From assembly GCF_007290395.2 (NCBI RefSeq), contig NZ_CP041656.2, positions 2,604,001 to 2,668,000 on the forward strand: 64,000 bases of DNA, given 5' to 3'. Numbering within the stretch: the first letter of the stretch is position 1; every line of letters starts with the position of its first letter. A program made the position numbers and the translations under genes. This document shows, in pieces, positions 36,906 through 45,223 of this stretch. Below the pieces are notes generated by a model that had not been told where the DNA came from, searched no databases, and worked only from the letters and a program-made list of their open reading frames with translations. The DNA comes from Bradyrhizobium cosmicum (GTDB taxonomy: Bacteria; Pseudomonadota; Alphaproteobacteria; Rhizobiales; Xanthobacteraceae).

Positions 36906-36922
36906 ATTACCTCGGGGGTAAT
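36906..36922. promoter_or_regulatory. Inverted repeat, probable XRE-regulator operator
   Basis: ATTACC-TCGGG-GGTAAT, perfect 6-base arms, midway between the divergent starts at 36856 and 36958. Position and symmetry fit a dimeric helix-turn-helix repressor acting on both directions, most simply the adjacent XRE protein. Confidence 0.5.
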
Positions 36923-36957
36923 GGAAGGGGTGAAATCCGCATGCTAGGTTTTCTGTC

Positions 36958-37779
36958 ATGACCGCACATGCATCCACGGCACGCGCCGCACACAGCCAGC
37001 CGGTTCATATCGGCGATCATTTGCGTGAATGGCGGCAGCGCCGCCGCATGAGCCAGCTCGATCTCGCCGGCGAGGCGGAGATCTCCGCGCGGCACTTAAG
37101 CTTCGTCGAGACCGGCCGCGCCGCACCCTCGCGCGACATGGTGCTCAGGCTCGCCGAGCGCCTCGACGTGCCCTTGCGCGAACGCAACGTGCTGCTGGTC
37201 GCGGCTGGCTACGCGCCGGCCTTTCCGCAACGCCCGCTGGAGGATCCCGCTTTGAAATCAGCCCGTCAGGCGATCGACCTTGTCCTTCGGGCTCATGAGC
37301 CCAATCCGGCGCTGGCCTATGACCGGCACTGGAATCTGGTCGCCGCCAACCGCATGCTGGCGCCGCTGCTCGACGGCATTCCGCAGCGTCTGCTCGGCCA
37401 GCCCGTCAACGTGCTGCGGCTGGCGTTTCATCCCGAGGCCCTGGCGCCGCGCACGGTCAATCTGGCGGAATGGTGCGGACACCTGCTGGAGCGGTTGCAC
37501 CGGCAATGCGAGGCGACGGCGGACTCGGAGCTGATCAAGCTCTACAGCGATCTGAAGAGCTATCCCATCCCGGCGCGCTCGGCGCCGCTGTCGAGCGACA
37601 ATGTCGCGATCCCTTTCAAGCTCCGTCTTGGCGGTGAGATACTTAGTTTCTTTTCCACCACCATGGTGTTCGGAACCCCGGTCGATATCACCCTGTCCGA
37701 ACTTGCGTTGGAGACGTTCTTTCCGGCGGATGAGCGCACCGCCGAGCGGCTGAAGCAGATGGCCGCAAATCTGGGCTAG
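36958..37779 (+). CDS. XRE regulator with MmyB-like ligand-binding domain
   Basis: 273 aa. It has an N-terminal XRE helix-turn-helix (about 18-75, LREWRQRRRMSQLDLAGEAE, RHLSFVETGRAAPSRDMVLR). A MmyB-like PAS-type domain (about 95-270) includes NPALAYDRHWNLVAANRMLA and ALETFFPADE. Proteins of this build bind small hydrophobic ligands. It is divergent from two small membrane-protein genes, with a palindrome between them. The ATG at 36958 follows TTTTCTGTC without a strong Shine-Dalgarno. The ligand is unknown. Confidence 0.88.
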   Translation: MTAHASTARAAHSQPVHIGDHLREWRQRRRMSQLDLAGEAEISARHLSFVETGRAAPSRDMVLRLAERLDVPLRERNVLLVAAGYAPAFPQRPLEDPALKSARQAIDLVLRAHEPNPALAYDRHWNLVAANRMLAPLLDGIPQRLLGQPVNVLRLAFHPEALAPRTVNLAEWCGHLLERLHRQCEATADSELIKLYSDLKSYPIPARSAPLSSDNVAIPFKLRLGGEILSFFSTTMVFGTPVDITLSELALETFFPADERTAERLKQMAANLG

Positions 37780-37845
37780 CACCCTTGCCTCAGGCGGAGT
37801 TCGGCTTATCTTCGGACAAAACCGCACCACCCGAACGAGGCGCCA

Positions 37846-38511
37846 ATGAGCACCCTTAAACCGCTCCAGATCGATGTCGTCTCCGACGTGGTGTGCCCTT
37901 GGTGCTATATCGGCAAGCATCGGATCGAGAGCGCGCTGGCGCTCGTGCCCGACGTTCCCGTCAAGCTCAATTTCCGTCCCTTCTTCCTCAATCCCTGGGT
38001 GCCTCGCGAAGGCATCAGCCGCGAGGCGTATCTCACCCAGAAGTTCGGCTCGGTCGAGGCCTATAAGGGCATTGCCGGCCGCGTGGTCGGGGCGGCGAGC
38101 GAAGAGGGCCTCATCTACCGGCCCGAGCTGGTCGCGCGCCAGCCCAACACGACCGATTGCCACCGCCTGATCCTCTGGGCCGAAGCGATCGGCAAGGCAC
38201 CCGAGATGAAGCAGCGCCTGATGGAGCTCTACTTCCGCGACGGCGGCGACCTGACCGACGTCAACGTGCTGGTGCAAGCCGCTGCGGATATCGGCCTCGA
38301 CGGCGACGACGTGCGCAAGCGCCTCGCCACCGACGAGGACGTCGCGCGCGTCTCGGCTGACGCGCAGGAAGCCGCCGAGAAGGGCATCTCCGGCGTGCCG
38401 ACTTACGTGTTCGCGCAGAAGTATGCGGTGTCCGGCGCGCAGGACCCGAACCTGCTCGCCCGCGCCATCCGCGAGGTCTCGGCGGAGATCAACGCGCAGG
38501 CGGCAGAGTAG
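37846..38511 (+). CDS. DsbA-family oxidoreductase (FrnE-like)
   Basis: 221 aa without signal peptide, so cytoplasmic. It has a thioredoxin fold with the redox motif Cys17-Pro-Trp-Cys20 (SDVVCPWCYIGKHR), a helical insertion (about 60-150) and the cis-Pro loop GISGVPTYVFAQKYAVSGAQ. FrnE-like members act in disulfide exchange or polyketide-type isomerisation. The length is normal. It is separated by 66 bases from the XRE gene and is convergent with the GNAT-like gene (one base between stops). Confidence 0.9.
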   Translation: MSTLKPLQIDVVSDVVCPWCYIGKHRIESALALVPDVPVKLNFRPFFLNPWVPREGISREAYLTQKFGSVEAYKGIAGRVVGAASEEGLIYRPELVARQPNTTDCHRLILWAEAIGKAPEMKQRLMELYFRDGGDLTDVNVLVQAAADIGLDGDDVRKRLATDEDVARVSADAQEAAEKGISGVPTYVFAQKYAVSGAQDPNLLARAIREVSAEINAQAAE

Positions 38512-38512
38512 T

Positions 38513-39730
38513 CTATTTACGGAGCCGGTGCACCACGCGTCGCGCGGCTTCGTGAACGACGTTGAGGCCGCTCAGGGCCGCGTGAATTAAGCCCACGACA
38601 GGATCTTTCCGCCGTAGCGGAATCAGCACGTCACCGATGGCAAAGCGTCCGCGCCAGATCGGGTTGATCATGGGGTGATCGGCGCTCGCGGTGGAATCCG
38701 CGCTGGCGATGGCGGGATCGTCGCAGAGGTGGCGGGTGAGCTCGAGCGTGAGCTGTACGCCCGGCGAATATTTCGCAAAGCGCTCGTCGATGCCGAGCTT
38801 GAAGAAGAAGGCGCGGTCCTGGTGGCGCAGCACGATTCCAGCAGCCACCGCTGTGGTGCCCGTGCGCAAGGTCACGATCTCGCATTGCGCGGTCTCGGCG
38901 AGTGCCGGGACGGCGCGGCGGATGAAGGTCGCATCGCCCGCATGCTGGATCAGCGCGGTGCCACGCTTGCCCTTCCAGCCGCTGGCTTCGAGCTGCAGGA
39001 ATGTTTCGAGTGCGGATCCGATCTCCTCGGGCCTGCGCGCAACCTCAAACAGGACGGGGCCGTGCTCTTCGAGGCGATGGCGCTGACGGCGGAGCTCCTT
39101 GACTCTTCTGGCGCCGAGCGCCTCGCGGAGCAGAGTCTCGCCATCCCGCGTCGCATCGAGGCTGGCGCGGATGTAGGAGGATAGCACGCGCGGCTTCAGG
39201 CCGTCGCGATCAAGAGCCTGGCTGAGCGCATTCATCGCCGCACCGTCAAGCGCGACATCGTTCAGAACGAGCGCATGGGCTCCGGCGGCGCGCGCCTGCT
39301 GCAACAGACGCGTGGCTGCCTCGATCGGGGCGTCGCTGTCGATGAGGGGGCTGCAGAGCGTGCCATAGGGATGCGCGCTCACCAGCGCGGGCACGGGGAT
39401 CCTGCAGGCGCGCCACAGCGAGATCACCGGCATCAGCCCGATCAGCCGCGACGAAGATCCGTCGAATGCGGCAAGCGCCGATGCATCCGTGCGGCCACGC
39501 GCGGTGGCGCTGACGGCGAGCTCCCAGGCGGGCAGGTAATATCCGTTCGGCTCGATCGCGCGCTGCGCCAGCGCGCGCCATTGGCTCGGGTCGATGGAGC
39601 TGAGCGGGACGAGCGCGCGCGCCGCCGCGGCATCTCTTGCCGTTGCCGGATTGATCGCAGCCTCATGCGCGATATCGACCACGTCCCGTCGTCCCCGTTC
39701 ACGCGGGCCAGGCCCGTGTTGCACGGCCAT
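38513..39730 (-). CDS. GNAT-like (BioF2/CelD-type) acyltransferase
   Basis: 405 aa. The middle and C-terminal part follow the acyltransferase pattern of CelD/BcsL-type proteins: ALGARRVKELRRQRHRLEEH, FLQLEASGWKGKRGTALIQH and VAAGIVLRHQDRAFFFKLGI then DERFAKYSPGVQL. These transfer acyl groups in polysaccharide or envelope modification. Substrate and pathway are not evident. The first 30 residues are poorly protein-like, so the true start may lie somewhat downstream of ATG 39730. It has its own transcription unit between the DsbA gene and ccoG. Confidence 0.8.
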   Translation of the reverse strand: MAVQHGPGPRERGRRDVVDIAHEAAINPATARDAAAARALVPLSSIDPSQWRALAQRAIEPNGYYLPAWELAVSATARGRTDASALAAFDGSSSRLIGLMPVISLWRACRIPVPALVSAHPYGTLCSPLIDSDAPIEAATRLLQQARAAGAHALVLNDVALDGAAMNALSQALDRDGLKPRVLSSYIRASLDATRDGETLLREALGARRVKELRRQRHRLEEHGPVLFEVARRPEEIGSALETFLQLEASGWKGKRGTALIQHAGDATFIRRAVPALAETAQCEIVTLRTGTTAVAAGIVLRHQDRAFFFKLGIDERFAKYSPGVQLTLELTRHLCDDPAIASADSTASADHPMINPIWRGRFAIGDVLIPLRRKDPVVGLIHAALSGLNVVHEAARRVVHRLRK

Positions 39731-39797
39731 GTTTAGCGCAAAGATTGGAAAATACCGTTGGGACGCTGCTTTAATTCGAGCGGTAGTATTAACGTCT

Positions 39798-39834
39798 CAT
39801 TCACCCTCCGGCGCCTGCCGCCGGAGGGTGAATG
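39798..39834. terminator. Strong hairpin downstream of ccoG-like gene
   Basis: 16-bp perfect stem CATTCACCCTCCGGCG / CGCCGGAGGGTGAATG with a 5-base loop, starting 11 bases beyond the ccoG-like stop on the minus strand. There is no T-tract on either side, so it may be a processing or attenuation structure rather than a classic terminator. Confidence 0.55.
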
Positions 39835-39844
39835 ATTGTGAGTG

Positions 39845-41284
39845 CTACTGGTCGCCCGGTACGAAATGATCGCGGGCACCTGCGCGTCCGCCGCCGGCGG
39901 TGTCGATGATGGCAATGTCGATGTCACGTGAGGTCTTTGGCAGGTCGCTGGGGCCGACCTGCACCGACAGCCTGACTTCTCGGGTCTGATCCTGTCCGAC
40001 CTCGATGATCGGCTTGCCGCCGGGGCTGGTTTCGACACCGGCGACGCGACTGATTGCGCCGGGCAGTCCGGAGACCTCGAGCGCAAACGATCGCTGCGCG
40101 CCCTTGTTGAGTATGCGGACGGTGTAGTCGTTGCGCACCCCGCCATCCGAGAGCTGGACGAAGAGGGGATTGCGCTCATGCAGCACGTTGACGTCCATCG
40201 TCGCGCGCGTGGCGAGCGTGTAGAGCATGATGCTGCCGACAATGGCGATGGCTGCGGCATAGATCAGCGTGCGCGGACGGATGATGCGGTAGATCGGCGC
40301 CTTGCCCTCGCGCCGGCGCTGCATGTTGATGTCGGTGTCGTAGCCGATCAGGCCGGCGGGCCGGCCGATCTCGCCCATGACGTTGTCGCAGGCGTCGATG
40401 CAAAGGCCGCACTGGATGCAGCCGAGCTGGATTCCATGCCGGATGTCGACGCCGGTGGGACAGACGTTGATGCATTGGTGGCAATCGACGCAGTCACCGG
40501 CGGGATCGCCGTGCGCACGGGCGGCATCCGCCTTCTTGACCGACATGCGCGGCTCGCCACGGTCGCGGCGATAGGTGACGTTGAGCGCCCATTCGTCGGT
40601 CAGCGCCGCCTGGATGCGCGGCCACGGACACATGTAGATGCACATCTGCTCGCGGGCGTGACCGGCAAAGACATAGGTCGTGGCGGTGAGGATGCCGATC
40701 CACAGATAGGCGATGAACGGGGCTTGGAAGGTAGCGAGTTCCTTCACCAGCGAGGGCGCGTCGGCGAAGTACAGCACCCAGGCGCCACCGGTCCACCAGG
40801 CGATCATGATCCAGAGAAAGTGCTTCAGCGCGACCTTCCGGATGTGATCGAACGTCCAGTAGCGCTTGTCGCCCTGCATGCGCTCGCGCCGGTCGCCCTC
40901 GACCCATCGCTCGACCGCGTAGAACAGGTCGGTCCACACCGTCTGCGGACACATGTAACCGCACCACAGCCGGCCGGCGACGGCATTCATCAGGAACAGC
41001 GTCATCGCGGCGATGATCAGCAGGCCGGTGAAATAGTAGACCTCCTGCGGCCACAGCTCGATGAAGAAGAAGTAGAAGCGCCGATGCGGCAAGTCGATCA
41101 GCACCGCCTGGTCCGGCTGGCCGGGCCCGCGGTTCCAACGCAAGAACGGAAGAAGATAGTAGGTCCCGAGCGTGACGCAGAGGATCGCCCATTTGATGCG
41201 GCGGAAAGGGCCGTGGACGGACTGCGGATAGACCTTCTTCCGTTTCTCGTAGAGAGGTCCCTCGATGAAGGTATCGTCGGTCAT
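39845..41284 (-). CDS. ccoG: CcoG/FixG-like membrane ferredoxin
   Basis: 479 aa from ATG 41284 (longer in-frame starts to 41320). It has membrane helices at about 25-45, 75-97, 145-165, 180-200 and 330-350. Cys-rich clusters for two [4Fe-4S] centres are in DCVDCHQCINVCPTGVDI and GCIQCGLCIDACDNVMGEIG, plus GYMCPQTVW in the first domain. The C-terminal Ig-like domain is about 370-479. CcoG/FixG/RdxA proteins deliver reduced copper or electrons for cbb3 oxidase assembly, but no ccoNOQP/fixNOQP genes are nearby. It is the last gene of a sulfide-linked operon, so a related electron-transfer role is possible. Confidence 0.9.
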   Translation of the reverse strand: MTDDTFIEGPLYEKRKKVYPQSVHGPFRRIKWAILCVTLGTYYLLPFLRWNRGPGQPDQAVLIDLPHRRFYFFFIELWPQEVYYFTGLLIIAAMTLFLMNAVAGRLWCGYMCPQTVWTDLFYAVERWVEGDRRERMQGDKRYWTFDHIRKVALKHFLWIMIAWWTGGAWVLYFADAPSLVKELATFQAPFIAYLWIGILTATTYVFAGHAREQMCIYMCPWPRIQAALTDEWALNVTYRRDRGEPRMSVKKADAARAHGDPAGDCVDCHQCINVCPTGVDIRHGIQLGCIQCGLCIDACDNVMGEIGRPAGLIGYDTDINMQRRREGKAPIYRIIRPRTLIYAAAIAIVGSIMLYTLATRATMDVNVLHERNPLFVQLSDGGVRNDYTVRILNKGAQRSFALEVSGLPGAISRVAGVETSPGGKPIIEVGQDQTREVRLSVQVGPSDLPKTSRDIDIAIIDTAGGGRAGARDHFVPGDQ

Positions 41285-41312
41285 GGTCGGCCTCTGCATT
41301 CCTTGCGATGTC

Positions 41313-41702
41313 TCACGCAATCTCGGCGACGACTTGCTTCAGCAGCTCGCGAACCTGAGTGGCGACGGCACCGAGCTTCGGGTTCTCGATCGCCGCCATC
41401 GAAGCGACGGGATCCACCGCCGAAATCTCGACCTTGCCACCCTCGCGCTGCTGAACCACGACGTTGCAGGGCAGCATCGTGCCGATCTTGTCCTCGTGGG
41501 TCAGCGCCTGATAGGCGAGCTTGGGATTGCATGCCCCGAGGATGAGATATGGCCGAAACGCGACCCCGAGTTTCTTGTTCAGGGTGTCCTTGACGTCGAT
41601 TTGGGTGAGCACGCCGAAACCATGGTGCTTCAACGCCTCGGTCGTGGCCGCTACCGCTGCGTCGAACGGCAGGTCGACCGTTTTCGAGAAGTGATAGGTC
41701 AT
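41313..41702 (-). CDS. DUF302 family protein
   Basis: 129 aa. Typical DUF302 pattern: FSKTVDLPFDAAVAATTEAL, GFGVLTQIDVKDTLNKKLGV, YLILGACNPKLAYQALTHED and GTMLPCNVVVQQ. There is no signal peptide. The two conserved Cys (ACNP, LPCN) may bind metal or react with sulfur species. DUF302 genes often accompany sulfide or thiol-stress genes. It lies in the run sqr-trxC-DUF2892-DUF302-ccoG, all on the minus strand with gaps of about 30-40 bases. Confidence 0.9.
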   Translation of the reverse strand: MTYHFSKTVDLPFDAAVAATTEALKHHGFGVLTQIDVKDTLNKKLGVAFRPYLILGACNPKLAYQALTHEDKIGTMLPCNVVVQQREGGKVEISAVDPVASMAAIENPKLGAVATQVRELLKQVVAEIA

Positions 41703-41742
41703 GAGGTCTCTCCGTCGAACTGGGGGGCTTCTTGTCGCCGGC

Positions 41743-41946
41743 TCACGAGAACGCGCAGCCGCCGCGCAGGCCGAGCTTCTTGAACACGATCGCAGCGGGA
41801 CAGAAGCCCGTGAACGAGGCCTGCAACATGTTTAGCCCGGCGAACGCCGTCAGCAGGTACCAGTACGCATTCACGTAGGTCCCCAGTGCGAGTCCGAGCA
41901 GGACGACGAAACCTGCGAAGGCGAGAACGGCTTTGTCGATATTCAT
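41743..41946 (-). CDS. DUF2892 (YgaP-like) small membrane protein
   Basis: 67 aa with two membrane helices (KAVLAFAGFVVLLGLALGTY, YWYLLTAFAGLNMLQASFTG) and the conserved ending FTGFCPAAIVFKKLGLRGGC. This domain is fused to rhodanese in YgaP, and free-standing copies occur in BigR/SqrR-controlled sulfide operons. The Cys residues at the end may take part in persulfide chemistry. It is placed between DUF302 and trxC. Confidence 0.9.
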   Translation of the reverse strand: MNIDKAVLAFAGFVVLLGLALGTYVNAYWYLLTAFAGLNMLQASFTGFCPAAIVFKKLGLRGGCAFS

Positions 41947-41974
41947 GGCATGCTCCTATTGAAGGGTTACGGTC

Positions 41975-42418
41975 CTAAGAACCTGTCAGGCCAGCCTGGG
42001 TCCAGGCGACGATGCTGCGCGCATCCATCGCGCCGGCGTGGCGGGCGACCTCCCGGCCGCCACGCATCAGCAGCAGAGTGGGGATCCCCGTGATGTTGAG
42101 ACGCGACGAGAGGCCTGGCGCATTTTCGGAGTTGAGCTTCAGCAGCCGCACCTTCGGCTCGAGCTCGCGTGCAGCGCGCTCGTACATGGGCGCCATGGCG
42201 CGGCAGGGCCCGCACCACGGTGCCCATACATCGACCAGGACCGGGATTTCGCTGTTCGCGACGTGACGCTGAAAACCTTCCGCGTCGACCTCGATCGGAT
42301 GGCCGGTGAACAGAGCCTGGTGGCATGCACCGCACCGTGCGGCTTCCGGCGCGCGTTCGACGGGCAGGCGGTTGGTCCGCCCGCAATGCCCGCAGACGAT
42401 CTGGCATGTCTCACTCAT
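41975..42418 (-). CDS. trxC: Thioredoxin 2 (TrxC-type)
   Basis: 147 aa. The N-terminal zinc finger has two CxxC pairs (IVCGHCGRTN and ARCGACHQAL), followed by a thioredoxin domain with the active site VWAPWCGPCRAMAPMYERAA and cis-Pro loop TGIPTLLLMRGG. It reduces disulfides and, in this operon, could reduce persulfides formed from sulfide oxidation. The ATG overlaps the sqr stop (ATGA), so translation is coupled. Confidence 0.94.
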   Translation of the reverse strand: MSETCQIVCGHCGRTNRLPVERAPEAARCGACHQALFTGHPIEVDAEGFQRHVANSEIPVLVDVWAPWCGPCRAMAPMYERAARELEPKVRLLKLNSENAPGLSSRLNITGIPTLLLMRGGREVARHAGAMDARSIVAWTQAGLTGS

Positions 42419-43701
42419 GTGCTAGTTCGAACCTCCCTGATCTTGGCGATGTTCAGCCTGTCGAGCACGAATCGTTCATAGAACGGCTCGCTCTCGCCTC
42501 GCCGCATCTTGCGAATGAAGTATTTCTCGAAGGCCACCTTCGCATAATGAACCCACTCGCCCTTGGACGACCAGCTGACGTTTCGCGGCGGGATCTGCGG
42601 CTGCGCAAGGAACGCGACGCCGGAGTCTCCAAAGTCCGCAAGACAGATCGCGTTCAACGTCGGCTCCGTCTCGGGTTCCTTGCCGCGAAGCAAGGCGCCG
42701 ATGTTCATCGCAGTCGCCGTTACCATGGACTCGATCATGAAGCCGGTCTTCGGCACGCCGACGGGCACCGCCGTCGCGCCGACCGGCGCGATCGCCACAC
42801 AAACCCCGACGGCGAATACATTCTGATAGGTCGGGTTACGCTGGTGTTTGTCCACGATCACGAAGCCGCGCGGATTGGTCAGCCTTTCGATGCCACGCAC
42901 CGCCTCGACACCGCGAAAGGCGGGCAGCATCATCGAATAGGCAAAGGGCAGCTCGTGCGCCTTGTGAGCGGTACCGTTCTCGGCGAGTTCCTCCACTGAC
43001 ATCATGCCGGGCTCGACGCCGTCCACGCGTGCGTTGGTGATCCATTTGATGTGCTTTTCTCGCATCTCACCTTCGAGCAAGCTCTTGGTGTCGCCGACGC
43101 CATCCAACCCGAGATGGCCGATATAGGGCTCCGACGTGACGAAGGTCATCGGCACCTTGTCGCGCAGCCTGCGGCGGCGCAACTCGGTCTCCAGGATGAA
43201 GAGGAATTCGTAGGCCGGCCCGAAGCAGGAGGCGCCCTGGACCGCGCCGATCACGACAGGGCCCGGATTGGCAGCGAGCTTTTCAAACGCTTCGTTGGCA
43301 CGGGAGGCGTGATCCACGTGACAGATCGATTGCGTGTAGCCTTGCGGACCCAGGCCCGGGATTTCGTCAAAGGCAAGCTCAGGGCCTGTTGCGACGACCA
43401 GGTAGTCGTAGTCGATCGAGGTGCCGTCGGCGAGATCGATGCGATTCTCGGTCGGATGCACGCGCTTGGCGCCCTGTGTCAGCAGGCGGATACCCTTACG
43501 CTTCATGATCCCTTCGAGATCAATCTCGATCTCGTTTTGCTTGCGCCAACCGATTGCTACCCAGGGATTCGATGGAACGAAGTGATAGACGGCGCCCTGC
43601 GAGATCACGCTCAGGCGATCGTCCTTTCGCAACTGTGGTAGCAATTCATAGGCCATCAGCGTTCCGCTAAGCCCGGCTCCGATTACGACGATTTCTGCCA
43701 T
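42415..43701 (-). CDS. sqr: Sulfide:quinone oxidoreductase
   Basis: 428 aa from ATG 43701, preceded by GGAGG. This FAD enzyme oxidises sulfide to polysulfide/persulfide and passes electrons to quinone at the membrane. It has the Rossmann motif EIVVIGAGLSGTLMAYEL and three redox Cys at 127 (QSICHVDHA), 159 (QGASCFGPAYE) and 353 (NAICLADFG). The 32 and 194 spacing closely mirrors the catalytic trio of characterised SQRs (124, 156, 347 in Aquifex). It is the first gene of the leftward operon with the BigR-type operator in its promoter. Confidence 0.9.
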   Translation of the reverse strand: MAEIVVIGAGLSGTLMAYELLPQLRKDDRLSVISQGAVYHFVPSNPWVAIGWRKQNEIEIDLEGIMKRKGIRLLTQGAKRVHPTENRIDLADGTSIDYDYLVVATGPELAFDEIPGLGPQGYTQSICHVDHASRANEAFEKLAANPGPVVIGAVQGASCFGPAYEFLFILETELRRRRLRDKVPMTFVTSEPYIGHLGLDGVGDTKSLLEGEMREKHIKWITNARVDGVEPGMMSVEELAENGTAHKAHELPFAYSMMLPAFRGVEAVRGIERLTNPRGFVIVDKHQRNPTYQNVFAVGVCVAIAPVGATAVPVGVPKTGFMIESMVTATAMNIGALLRGKEPETEPTLNAICLADFGDSGVAFLAQPQIPPRNVSWSSKGEWVHYAKVAFEKYFIRKMRRGESEPFYERFVLDRLNIAKIREVRTST

Positions 43702-43751
43702 GGGGACCTCCGTTGAGCATGATCGCCGGTTCAGTCCCGGCCGTTCTGTGC

Positions 43752-43785
43752 TTGACGATATATTCGTAGTTGCGTATATACGCAA
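43752..43785. promoter_or_regulatory. Divergent sqr//bigR promoters with palindromic operator
   Basis: A perfect 16-base palindrome TTGCGTATATACGCAA spans 43770-43785. Rightward promoter: -35 TTGACG (43752-43757), 17 bases, -10 TATATA (43775-43780) inside the palindrome. Leftward promoter: -35 TTGCGT (43785-43780), 17 bases, -10 TATATC (43762-43757). One bound repressor dimer would block both. The rightward start falls at or within a base or two of ATG 43788. Confidence 0.75.
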
Positions 43786-43787
43786 GT

Positions 43788-44108
43788 ATGAAAATAAATA
43801 GCGAGATCATGGAGCGAGCGGCCGATCAGGCGAGCGAGTTGCTGAAGGCGCTATCGAGCCGGCACCGGCTTTTGATCATTTGTCAGCTGATCGACGGCGA
43901 ACGATCGGTCGGTGAACTCGCCGAATTCCTGAGCCTGCGGGATTCGACGGTCTCCCAGCATCTTGCGCTCCTTCGCAGGGACGGCCTGGTGTCCGCCCGC
44001 CGGGACGCGCAGACAATCTTCTATTCGATCGCAAGCGAGCCGGCGCGTGAGGTGCTTAAGACGCTCTATCAGGTATTTTGCGCACCGAAATCCGCAAGAA
44101 CGAAATGA
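43788..44108 (+). CDS. bigR: ArsR-family persulfide sensor, BigR/SqrR type
   Basis: 106 aa from ATG 43788. It has a winged helix (RSVGELAEFLSLRDSTVSQH then LALLRRDGLVSARRDAQTIF). Two Cys at 32 (LLIICQLIDGE) and 98 (YQVFCAPKS) are 66 residues apart, exactly the spacing of the tetrasulfide-forming pair in SqrR (41/107) and BigR (42/108), while typical ArsR metal ligands are absent. It should leave DNA when persulfides accumulate. It is divergent from sqr, over the palindrome at 43770. The mRNA appears leaderless (no Shine-Dalgarno). Confidence 0.88.
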   Translation: MKINSEIMERAADQASELLKALSSRHRLLIICQLIDGERSVGELAEFLSLRDSTVSQHLALLRRDGLVSARRDAQTIFYSIASEPAREVLKTLYQVFCAPKSARTK

Positions 44109-44191
44109 AAGTTACGAGTGATCGCGTGGCGGCGCCTTGAGCGAGATCAACGCCTCACCCTGTAAGACCGATGAGATGACGGAGGCGCACC

Positions 44192-45223
44192 GTGCGGCGG
44201 TGTGACGGTTCCATGTTTACGCGGATAAGCCTTATGCGACCCTTGGGAATTCTGGTCGCGCTCGCGGCCGCCACCTTGCAGGCCAGTCTTGCGAAGGCGG
44301 AAACTTTGACGGTGGCGCGGCACGTCGTCACCGACGAGAAGGCCGTCTTTGCCACTGTCGAAAGCATCAGCGTGGTGCCGGCTCGCGGGCGCATAGGCGG
44401 AACGGTGGTCCAGCTCCACGTCAAGGAGGGGGATCGCGTGACCGCAGGGCAGGCGATCGCCACCATCGGCGACGAGAAGCTCGGCCTGCAGATGAAGTCT
44501 CTGGATGCGCAGATCGAGGCGCTGCAGGCGCAGGCAAACCAGGCGCAGATCGATTTCACCCGGATCGAAGGTCTGGTCGAGCGCGGCACGCTTCCGCGCG
44601 TCAAGCTCGACGAGGCCCGGACCGCGCTGAACGTGGCGGAGAACGGTCTGCGCGCCAAGACCGCCGAGCGTGCCGTGATCAACGAGCAGCTGAACCAGGG
44701 TCAGGTGCTGGCACCGACAGAGGGACGCGTGCTGAAGAGGCTCATCACGATTGGTTCTGTCGTATTGCCAGGTGATCCCATCGTCACGGTCGCGCAACAG
44801 AACTTCAAATTGCGCTTGCGGGTGCCGGAGCGCCATGCGCGCCGTCTCAAGGCGGGCGACAAGGTTCGCGTCGACGGCGCGGAGCTTGGCGGCGAAGCCG
44901 CCAAGTGGGGCGTTGTCGATCTGGTCTATCCGCTGATCGAGGAAGGACGGGTCATCGCGGATGCGACGGTCGAAGGGCTCGGCGAATATTTCGTCGGCGA
45001 TCGGCTCCGGGTGTGGATCTCCGGTGGCGCGCGGCCGGCTTTCATCGTTCCGGCAGGCTACGTGACGACCCGGTTCGGCATCGACTACGTGCGGCTGCAG
45101 AAAGGCGGCGGGGTGATCGACGTGCCGGTGCAGCGCGGTCCGGAATTGCCGACGCCCGCGCTTCCCGACGGACTTGAGATCCTGTCCGGCATTCGCGCCG
45201 GCGACCAATTGGTGCGGCCGTGA
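44192..45223 (+). CDS. RND efflux periplasmic adaptor
   Basis: 343 aa from GTG 44192, which has GGAGG six bases upstream (later ATGs at 44213 and 44234 lack one). It has a signal peptide (RPLGILVALAAATLQASLAKA), a lipoyl/barrel-sandwich region (GGTVVQLHVKEGDRVTAGQA), a helical hairpin (about 95-155), a second lipoyl half (NQGQVLAPTEGRVLKRL) and beta-barrel domains. It couples the inner-membrane pump to an outer-membrane channel, which is not encoded here. It is 84 bases after bigR on the same strand; its stop overlaps the pump start. Confidence 0.9.
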   Translation: MRRCDGSMFTRISLMRPLGILVALAAATLQASLAKAETLTVARHVVTDEKAVFATVESISVVPARGRIGGTVVQLHVKEGDRVTAGQAIATIGDEKLGLQMKSLDAQIEALQAQANQAQIDFTRIEGLVERGTLPRVKLDEARTALNVAENGLRAKTAERAVINEQLNQGQVLAPTEGRVLKRLITIGSVVLPGDPIVTVAQQNFKLRLRVPERHARRLKAGDKVRVDGAELGGEAAKWGVVDLVYPLIEEGRVIADATVEGLGEYFVGDRLRVWISGGARPAFIVPAGYVTTRFGIDYVRLQKGGGVIDVPVQRGPELPTPALPDGLEILSGIRAGDQLVRP

